From NCBI GenBank assembly GCA_020431945.1, contig JAGQHH010000035.1, positions 1 to 19,740 of the forward strand: a stretch of 19,740 nucleotides of DNA, written 5' to 3'. Shown here one piece after another: positions 13,974 through 19,740 of the stretch. Made by a program: the position numbers and the translations under genes. Source of the DNA: Cyanobacteria bacterium HKST-UBA02 (GTDB lineage: Bacteria; Cyanobacteriota; Vampirovibrionia; Obscuribacterales; Obscuribacteraceae). Numbering within the stretch: position 1 is the first letter of the stretch; every line of letters starts with the position of its first letter. Under the pieces are notes generated by a model. That model did no database searches and was not told the DNA's origin. It saw only the letters and a program-made list of their open reading frames with translations.

Positions 13974-15008
13974 TTACTGCCCGCCCTGCCGCCAGACTAC
14001 GCGGACTTGCTCTTCGATGGCGGCGACCCGGTCGGCGGCGTTGATGCGATCGTCACTGACATGCTTGAGATTCTCGATGCGCTGGGACTCGTTGTCGGCA
14101 GGAGCGACGCGGGAGAGAAGCTGGCGCGTCCCGGTCTTGCCGAGCTGATTGATCAGGTCGGCGACTATGGCTCGTCCTCTCAGTGATGTAAAACGAAAAT
14201 CACGGGCCACTTCGCAGGACTCTTCGATATGCTCGTTTCGCAGAGAGAGTTGCACCCCCTGGAATTCCCGATCGGCAAGAGCCTTTTGCATGCCGGCTTT
14301 GAGAGTGGCATTGCCGTTGAAATCAGCGTCTTTGACGAAAGCGGTGCGGAGAAGATCGTCTGAATAACGTCCGAAATACCGGTCGAACTTATTCGGATTG
14401 CGATCGTGCCATGCCTCGAGGAGATCCGGCAGTTTGCCTCGTTTCTGATTCCACTGCATGAGACCCACCGAGATACCGTTGCCCATATCGTTGGGGTTAA
14501 AGGCCTGATAAGCTTTCGGACCGGCTTCATTGTGAGTGACCCAGGAGGCGATCATGTTCATCTCGTCATAAGAGCCCGAGCATGCCGGTCTTGCCGTATC
14601 ACGAGGGACGGTCTCAACTGGCTTCGCCGCTGTCTTTTGAGAAGAGGGCTTCACCGCTGCCGCTTCAGGCGTGGAGGCGACCGGTCCAGCCGCCCGGGTG
14701 AGAGCCGGCAGCTTGATCACGAGTTTCTGATCCGGGTGGAGATGATCGCGCTCGTATTTCGTATGCAGCCCACTGCGTCTACCGGTATCGAGCTCGAACT
14801 CCTTGAGCTCGATATCGCTGGGCAGGCGTCCCTGCCGTTGCATATAAAGCTCCCGCCCGATGGATCGAATGGTCTCGCCGGCTTTCACTTTACGAGTGAT
14901 CAAACTGGGAGATCGCTCGCCATTCACTTCGCCAAGCATATTGTTGGCGGCCAGCAGCTCGACACTACTGTTATTGTCCTGTGGCGTATAAAAAGTTTCG
15001 ACGGGCAA
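13974..15008 (-). CDS. LysM protein with lysozyme-like C-terminal domain
   Basis: The 344-residue protein has a LysM-like region at about 38-100 (VKAGETIRSIGRELY ... LHPDQKLVIKLP), which binds peptidoglycan. An Ala/Pro/Thr linker (101-143) follows, then a domain from 145 that begins MNMIASWVTHNEAG and continues with NGISVGLMQWNQKRGKLPDLL. The E161 of HNEAG followed by a G-(I/L)-x-QWN segment resembles lysozyme-fold muramidases, where that Glu is the acid; the family is not certain. No signal peptide is visible. The start is TTG, with GAAGGA seven bases upstream, and no better in-frame start exists near it. Its stop lies three bases from the convergent CTP-like gene's stop. It may be involved in cell wall turnover. 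Confidence 0.75.
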   Translation of the reverse strand: MPVETFYTPQDNNSSVELLAANNMLGEVNGERSPSLITRKVKAGETIRSIGRELYMQRQGRLPSDIELKEFELDTGRRSGLHTKYERDHLHPDQKLVIKLPALTRAAGPVASTPEAAAVKPSSQKTAAKPVETVPRDTARPACSGSYDEMNMIASWVTHNEAGPKAYQAFNPNDMGNGISVGLMQWNQKRGKLPDLLEAWHDRNPNKFDRYFGRYSDDLLRTAFVKDADFNGNATLKAGMQKALADREFQGVQLSLRNEHIEESCEVARDFRFTSLRGRAIVADLINQLGKTGTRQLLSRVAPADNESQRIENLKHVSDDRINAADRVAAIEEQVRVVWRQGGQ

Positions 15009-15039
15009 GGTTCTGTCCTTCGATGAGCTATGAGCGAAC

Positions 15040-15093
15040 GTAATTCAAAATTACATTAATAGATGGTCGCGCGAAATGGTGTAATCACGTAAT
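15040..15093. promoter_or_regulatory. Cluster of GTAAT motifs between divergent genes
   Basis: In the 91-base gap, GTAATT-CAA-AATTAC (15040-15054) is a perfect inverted repeat, and two further GTAAT copies start at 15081 and 15089, eight bases apart. They lie between the LysM gene (minus) and the phosphoesterase gene (plus), and may be a regulator site shared by both. No strong promoter box is seen. Confidence 0.35.
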
Positions 15094-15099
15094 CTGAGA

Positions 15100-15729
15100 A
15101 TGATGAGGATTGTGGCGATAAGCGATACCCACAACCGGGAGGTGGAGCTCCCGGAAGGCGACCTTTTGATAGTCGCCGGCGACCTGACGGCCACCGGAGG
15201 GGCGCGGGAGCTGGAGGATTTCAATCGCTATCTCGAGAGACAGTCGAGCAAATTCGAGCACGATCCCCTGGTCATCGCAGGCAATCATGACTTCGCATTC
15301 GAAGACGCCCCCACTGAAGCTCGCCGGATCCTGAGCGCCGCTGTCTATCTCGAGGACGAGCTGGTGGAGATTGACGGCAAAATTATCTACGGCTCACCCT
15401 GGACACCGGAGTTCAAACGCTGGGCGTTCATGAAGGAGCGCGGTCCGGAGATCAGGCAAGCATGGAAAAAGATTCCGGAAGGTCTAGATGTTCTCGTCAC
15501 CCACGGACCTCCTCATGGCATTCTCGACTATTGCGGGGTGAACGCAGGCTGCGAAGAGCTCCTGGAGACCCTCACTAAAAAGCTCGCCAGACCGCCCCGA
15601 TTCCATGTATTCGGTCATATCCACGAAGGCTACGGTCAGGAGCAGGGCGAAAAAACCGTCTTTTTAAACGTATCCATCTGCAACAGGGCGTACAAGCCTA
15701 TAAACGCTCCCACGGTATTCGAGATTTAA
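15100..15729 (+). CDS. Calcineurin-like metallophosphoesterase
   Basis: This 209-residue cytoplasmic enzyme of the calcineurin-like superfamily hydrolyses phosphate esters with two metal ions. The five motifs are complete: D9-x-H11 (ISDTHN), GD27 (VAGDL), GN62-H63-D (AGNHDF), H135 (VTHGPP), and GH173-x-H175 (FGHIHE). The short length and the THGPPHG and NVSICN segments resemble the MPPED1/2-like branch, several members of which hydrolyse cyclic nucleotides or similar esters; the substrate here is unknown. The first two codons are both ATG and either could be the start. A 3'-end ATTCGAGATTTAA ends the gene. The next gene starts 70 bases later on the same strand and may be co-transcribed. Confidence 0.92.
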   Translation: MMRIVAISDTHNREVELPEGDLLIVAGDLTATGGARELEDFNRYLERQSSKFEHDPLVIAGNHDFAFEDAPTEARRILSAAVYLEDELVEIDGKIIYGSPWTPEFKRWAFMKERGPEIRQAWKKIPEGLDVLVTHGPPHGILDYCGVNAGCEELLETLTKKLARPPRFHVFGHIHEGYGQEQGEKTVFLNVSICNRAYKPINAPTVFEI

Positions 15730-15799
15730 TCTGCCGATATCGAACCTTTTTCGCTTGCCGAGCGTATTAGATATCGTCGGCAACTGCAGGGAAATTCCT

Positions 15800-16801
15800 A
15801 TGAAAGCGTCCATCAATCTCTTGTGCGTCTGGCTTATTGCTATGTCGGCGATAATCGCCAACGCCACCACTTTCATGGAGCTGGCCCAGGCCCGTGAATC
15901 GGCTGCGGTCAAGACCGCCACCGAAGATTGGACCGATAGCGAGCGGGGAAGGACAGTCCCGGTCAAGCTCTACTACCGGTCCGGCGCCGCAGGGCCCATG
16001 CCGGTGGTGATCTTCTCGCATGGTCTGGGGGGCTCCCGGGAAGCGGCCCGCTACCTGGGGGAGAGCTGGGCCAGAGACGGCTTCTTCTGTGTTTTCGTCC
16101 AGCACCCGGGCTCCGACCAGAGCCTCTGGAAAGGGATGAAAGAAATGGGACAGATCAGACAGGCCCTATCTGGCGGCATCAACTTCCAGTCCATCAAAGA
16201 CCGGGTCGACGACATTCATTTCGTCTTGAATCGCCTGGACTCCCTCAATGCCAAAGGCAGCCCTTACGCCGGTCTTGCCGATCCCGGACGGGTCGGCATA
16301 GCCGGGCATTCTTTCGGAGCCTGGACCTCTCTTGCGATTGCCGGACAGAGCTTCGGAGGACCGCTCATGGGAACCAAGAATTTCTCGGACCCGCGGATCA
16401 AAGCAGCCATCTACCTCAGCCCGCCTCCATACCGGGGTCGCCGGTCGCCTCAGGAGGCCTTCGGGTCGATAAAGATTCCGGGCATGCTGATCACCGGCTC
16501 TCAGGATACCGATCCAATCACCAATGGTGAGCCCGAAAAACGTGCCGAGATCTTCAATTACCTGCAGGGACCCGGTCAGTATCTGCTTTATTTCGACCAG
16601 GCCGCCCATCAGACTTTCGGTGGTCGCAAGCGCCAGGGAGCCATGAGCGAGCTCGATGAGCGTATCGAGGGCCAGGTGGCCGCCGTCACGTCCAAGTTCT
16701 GGGAAGCTTATCTCCGGGACGACGATAGCTCCAGGGACTGGCTTGCCCAGGGGAGCCTCAGCCGCAGCCTGGGAGCGGCAGCCCAAGTCTCACTGAAATA
16801 G
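15800..16801 (+). CDS. Secreted alpha/beta hydrolase, dienelactone hydrolase/PAF-acetylhydrolase-like
   Basis: From the start at 15800 (AGGGA ribosome binding site eight bases upstream) the protein has 333 residues and begins with a signal peptide (about 1-22, ending NATT). Starting at 15755 would put 15 residues before it and lacks a ribosome binding site. The fold shows FSHGLGGS (72-79, oxyanion), the nucleophile elbow GHSFG with S171, an acid at D236 or D238 (ITGSQDTDP), and H270 (AAHQTF). The VPVKLYYR start and SHGLGGSRE segment resemble the predicted dienelactone hydrolases (COG4188) and PAF-acetylhydrolases. The substrate is unknown, probably an ester in the periplasm or outside. The last codons and stop are part of a 15-bp tandem repeat. 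Confidence 0.85.
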   Translation: MKASINLLCVWLIAMSAIIANATTFMELAQARESAAVKTATEDWTDSERGRTVPVKLYYRSGAAGPMPVVIFSHGLGGSREAARYLGESWARDGFFCVFVQHPGSDQSLWKGMKEMGQIRQALSGGINFQSIKDRVDDIHFVLNRLDSLNAKGSPYAGLADPGRVGIAGHSFGAWTSLAIAGQSFGGPLMGTKNFSDPRIKAAIYLSPPPYRGRRSPQEAFGSIKIPGMLITGSQDTDPITNGEPEKRAEIFNYLQGPGQYLLYFDQAAHQTFGGRKRQGAMSELDERIEGQVAAVTSKFWEAYLRDDDSSRDWLAQGSLSRSLGAAAQVSLK

Positions 16802-16830
16802 GTCCCACTGAAATAGGTCCCACTGAAATA
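16791..16830 (+). repeat. 15-bp tandem repeat carrying three successive in-frame stop codons
   Basis: CACTGAAATAGGTCC occurs at 16791-16805 and 16806-16820, with a partial third copy CACTGAAATA at 16821-16830. In the gene's frame this reads SLK-stop, VPLK-stop, VPLK-stop (TAG, TAG, TAA), so each unit repeats the C-terminal codons and a stop. Fifteen bases keep the frame. Confidence 0.9.
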
Positions 16831-16839
16831 ACTCGTTAA

Positions 16840-17622
16840 TTACTTGCCGTAGCCCTGGGGTCTGCGAGCGCTGACCGTTGCTTCGGTGAGATTGCCGTCA
16901 GCGTCGACCTTGAACCAGGAGCTGGTGATGGCGATCGGAACGCCGGCTTCATTGCGAATCACAGCACGACGCTCATGACCGGCAGGATAATCCTTTCTTG
17001 TCTCATTGATACTGAGGGTGCCCATCTGCGGGTCGTTGAGAATGTAATTGCAGTTATATTCGCTGCCGCCGTTATATTTAGACTGGTAGTCACAGTTCAT
17101 GGCGCTGCCTGCCGGGCGGGCTATGCGCATGGGCTGTCCGTTGGCGTCGGGAACGGCGTGACCATCCGGACCGATTTTCACTTCGGAGAGGGCGGGAGTA
17201 TATGTCTGGACTGGCTGACCATCGGCGCCTGTGCGGCTCAAGGACAGATTCGCTCTTTTGGTCTGACCCGTCACGTTATCCCAGAAGCCACCGGTATAGC
17301 GGAACTGATCCGTCTCTGTCCGGCCGTCCGAATGGCGAACCGAGAAATCGCCGTTCCACTTGCTGTCCAGATGGAAGTTGAAGGGATTGAGGGAAGCGTC
17401 TTCGAATTTGCCTTCGCCGGTTATGCTGAATGAGCTCTTGTGATTGGACTCGTCGGTGGTATCCACCACCAGAGAATTACCCTGTACTTTTGCTTTACTC
17501 GTATAGGTAGACTCCACACCCTCGAGAAGAAGACGCTCGAGAGGAGCTTCTCTCAGGATTGCCAGGGCCATCTCGTCGCGGGGGAGAGTTTTTTCGTAAG
17601 CAGCATGGGGGTCATCAGCCAT
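16840..17622 (-). CDS. Beta-rich protein of unknown function
   Basis: I do not recognise this protein (260 residues from the start chosen). It begins MADDPHAAYEKTLPRDE, with AGGTGA five bases before the ATG; in-frame ATGs at 17661 and 17688 exist but have no good ribosome binding site. A short helical N-terminus is followed by alternating polar beta strands with many Asn, Asp, Gly and Thr (YTSKAKVQGNSLVVDTT, FHLDSKWNGDFSVRHSDGR, CDYQSKYNGGSEYNCNYIL). Two cysteines (in MNCDY and YNCNY) may be close in the fold. No signal peptide is seen. The gene follows the GGDEF-like gene on the same strand by about 100 bases, so the two may form an operon. Confidence 0.7.
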   Translation of the reverse strand: MADDPHAAYEKTLPRDEMALAILREAPLERLLLEGVESTYTSKAKVQGNSLVVDTTDESNHKSSFSITGEGKFEDASLNPFNFHLDSKWNGDFSVRHSDGRTETDQFRYTGGFWDNVTGQTKRANLSLSRTGADGQPVQTYTPALSEVKIGPDGHAVPDANGQPMRIARPAGSAMNCDYQSKYNGGSEYNCNYILNDPQMGTLSINETRKDYPAGHERRAVIRNEAGVPIAITSSWFKVDADGNLTEATVSARRPQGYGK

Positions 17623-17722
17623 TTCGGTCACCTGTTGTAAGAAACTTGCGAGTGTGCCCATAGTACGGCTGTCCGGCCCCGGAGTCATTGGGGAAAATAC
17701 GAAACCCGAGATTTAATCTGAT

Positions 17723-19615
17723 CTAGCCGACTTTGGCCATTCCGTCCTCGAAATCGAGAGCTTTTTCTCGACAGAGCCTGATCACCTCGATAGCTCTCTG
17801 AGCATCTATCTCCCCTGCTTCTATTTTTCTCTTGGCTATGGCAGAGAGATTGAGGTCTATGTCATCGAGTACACCTAGTTCATAAAGTATTCTCAAAAGC
17901 GGCACTTCGTGCAGGCGGCTGAGGCGTCGCCCCTTGTCCAGCGAGGCAGCGTCCACCCGCCCGCAGCGCTTGAGCAGCTCCACCCTGTCTATGTTCTTGG
18001 GGTCCAGAGCAGGCAGGTCCCTGGTGCCCCGGGTCGTCCTCGGTCTCTCCACCTCGGCGGTAGGGGGTCTGGTGGCGTCCGGGTGCCGGAGCATCCTGGC
18101 GGCCTCCGCCGGGGGCGGGCCCGGCGCCGGTAGAGCGCTGGAGGCTTCACTGGACCGCGGCGGCGGACCGGAGGAACTGGAAAGAGCAGAACCGGAAACT
18201 GACCTGGAAACAGGAACAGACTGTCCCGAAGCAGGAGAGCTCGGTCTCACTTTCTTGAACCGCCGGCCCAGCTCCTGGGCAGCCTGCTCGGCATCCACGG
18301 CTCCGATCTTGACTTGACGGTATAGTCCCTGGGCGGCGTCCAGACAGGCTTTTCCGGTAAAGCCCTGCTCATCGAGAACATCGTAGAGCCGCTTATTACC
18401 TGAGAATGCCAGCTCCCTGGCGGTGACGAACTCGCTGTCCGTGATAAGCTCGGCAGTGAGGAGCAACTCTCCGAGACTGTAGGCGCGTTTGCCTTCGCTG
18501 ATGCCTTTCTCGTCCAGGTAATCAGGAAGACTGGTCTTACCCTCGTGCACCACTCGCAGTGCCTCCACCGCATCATCCTCATTGAAGGAACCGTAGCGAA
18601 CAAGCCGCAGCAAATCGATGGCATCATGCAAGAGCGTGCGAGGGATCAAGGCCCGCGCGGTAATGACGAAACCCAGAGGGAGCCCCATATTGCCGCTGTC
18701 GAGAAGAGCCCGATCGATTTCATCAGGATTGGCAATACCGGCTTTCTTGAGCAGATTTCCCAGAGGTGTCGAGTTAACCACTCGCCCCAGGCGGCGCATG
18801 GCAGTGTCGAGGTCGAGACCATGATTGCCGATCAGGTCGAGTGTCTTGATACCATCGATGACGGTCATCTCGTGACTGTCGACCATAGCATGAATACGCT
18901 CGCCTGCTCTGAGCACCGACGGATCGATCTTCACTCCCTGCATCTTCAGGACTACTTCCAGCGGTGTTCCCATCTTCTGCGAAAACTGATCCGCCTCTTC
19001 GAACTGATCCGGACTGACGAGCCCGGCCCTGGCGAGCAACTCCCCGTACGAGATACTCTCGAAGTACTCGCAGCCTTCGCTTTCATCGTGGAAATAACCC
19101 GGCATCTCCGGTCTGGCAGTCTCGGCGAGGTCCGCGGGTAGACCGACAGTGAGAGTGGAATTGCTGTTGCGCCCATGCTCCTTGGCCCGGTAGGCAGTCG
19201 TCACCAGGCTCTCGATTGTGTTGCCGTGATCGGGAATCGACGCGACACCACATATGGAGACAAGTCCCTCGGGCATTGTCGAGAGCGTCTGCAGAATTCG
19301 TCTTGCCACCAGCACAGCCTGGGCCAGAGGCGTGCGCGGCATGAGCAGGGCATACTCGGTGATTTCATAGTGGGTAAAGAGATCCAGAGGTCGTTTGATG
19401 AGCTCGATCTTGCGTGCCACCAGATCCGCCAATTCGTCCGTGAGCCACTTGGTCTTCAGCTCGCTTCCGTCGCGTTTTATGTCGAAGATGATCAGGCTCA
19501 GCGGTGCCCCGCCTGTCTGGCTGAGCTCGAACTCCCTGATGATGAATAGCAGGAGTGCCTGATACTTGAAGATGCCTGTTTTCGGATTCATCAGGCATGC
19601 GACCTGGCTGTCCAT
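17723..19615 (-). CDS. Degenerate GGDEF protein with four MshEN-like modules
   Basis: The N-terminal 160 residues have the layout of a GGDEF domain (TGIFKYQALLLF, LSLIIFDI, and the closing YRAKEHGRNS), but the active-site loop reads HYEITEYALL (82-91) instead of RxGGDEFxxL, so cyclase activity is not expected. Four repeats follow, beginning near residues 189, 284, 380 and 545. Each has (L/Y)G(E/N)LL, then a GL(V/I)-type turn and a PL-x-x-VL-like segment, resembling the MshEN/GspE N-terminal fold, some members of which bind c-di-GMP. The first three have a 95-96 residue period; a Ser/Pro-rich linker (455-540) precedes the fourth. The start ATG has GGAG upstream, but the frame stays open to the window edge, so a longer protein is possible. 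A c-di-GMP receptor role is inferred. Confidence 0.8.
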   Translation of the reverse strand: MDSQVACLMNPKTGIFKYQALLLFIIREFELSQTGGAPLSLIIFDIKRDGSELKTKWLTDELADLVARKIELIKRPLDLFTHYEITEYALLMPRTPLAQAVLVARRILQTLSTMPEGLVSICGVASIPDHGNTIESLVTTAYRAKEHGRNSNSTLTVGLPADLAETARPEMPGYFHDESEGCEYFESISYGELLARAGLVSPDQFEEADQFSQKMGTPLEVVLKMQGVKIDPSVLRAGERIHAMVDSHEMTVIDGIKTLDLIGNHGLDLDTAMRRLGRVVNSTPLGNLLKKAGIANPDEIDRALLDSGNMGLPLGFVITARALIPRTLLHDAIDLLRLVRYGSFNEDDAVEALRVVHEGKTSLPDYLDEKGISEGKRAYSLGELLLTAELITDSEFVTARELAFSGNKRLYDVLDEQGFTGKACLDAAQGLYRQVKIGAVDAEQAAQELGRRFKKVRPSSPASGQSVPVSRSVSGSALSSSSGPPPRSSEASSALPAPGPPPAEAARMLRHPDATRPPTAEVERPRTTRGTRDLPALDPKNIDRVELLKRCGRVDAASLDKGRRLSRLHEVPLLRILYELGVLDDIDLNLSAIAKRKIEAGEIDAQRAIEVIRLCREKALDFEDGMAKVG

Positions 19616-19740
19616 GCCGGCTCCGTGACCACGGCGGAACTTCCGTAGGGCAGTGGCTCGCCTGGTGGTAGGGGGACTGAATGCGACGACATTCTGATGA
19701 ATAAGAGTGGCGAGACAGGGAGCCCACTGCCAGGGTTTCA

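Noticed and set aside
15719..17721. The 14-mer CGAGATTTAATCTG occurs at both 15719-15732 and 17708-17721
   Set aside because: About one 14-base coincidence is expected by chance in a window of this size, and the two contexts share nothing else.

Overview
The window is a 19.7 kb stretch of a bacterial chromosome of roughly 55% GC. It is densely coded, with 14 protein genes, and I see no phage, transposon, CRISPR, rRNA or tRNA. Exported proteins with Pro/Ser/Thr-rich linkers, an EF-hand protein, a LysM protein and a decayed GGDEF protein suggest a diderm or cyanobacteria-related lineage. Non-photosynthetic Vampirovibrionia/Obscuribacterales-like bacteria are my guess, but no marker gene here proves it.

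Layout. Positions 1-7424 are read entirely on the minus strand. In transcription order this block holds a secreted Pro-rich protein with a helical C-terminal domain, a dCache-HAMP membrane receptor with no output domain, a 12-TM MFS-like transporter with a HEAT-like cytosolic tail (its start overlaps the receptor's stop as ATGA), a bacterial-PH/DUF3592-like membrane protein, and an EF-hand protein. A 540 bp divergent region (7425-7964) with a strong inverted repeat on a promoter separates this block from a secreted alpha/beta hydrolase on the plus strand. The convergent gap 9303-9646 is packed with repeats: a six-unit 25-27 bp array that begins inside the hydrolase stop region, two 48 bp palindromes, and an 18 bp duplication.

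Positions 9647-12833 (minus) hold a small secreted protein, the RNA ligase gene rtcB, and an FAD-dependent aromatic-hydroxylase-type monooxygenase. rtcB has its own near-consensus promoter, with a 10 bp palindrome in its spacer, and a leader that contains a textbook intrinsic terminator just before the ribosome binding site. An upstream copy of one terminator arm could form an antiterminator, so the leader looks like an attenuator. From 12897 on come a C-terminal-processing-protease homologue that has lost its Ser/Lys dyad and PDZ domain, a LysM/lysozyme-like protein (minus, TTG start), a calcineurin-like phosphoesterase, a second secreted alpha/beta hydrolase, an unrecognised beta-rich protein, and a degenerate GGDEF protein with four MshEN-like modules.

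Functional reading. The most system-like unit is the translationally coupled receptor-transporter pair at 2349-5983, which looks like ligand sensing wired directly to a membrane carrier rather than to a kinase. The most system-like regulatory element is the rtcB attenuator. A recurring theme is that three gene 3' ends (9302, 10213, 16801) lie inside short tandem duplications that repeat the last codons and, in two cases, the stop codon.
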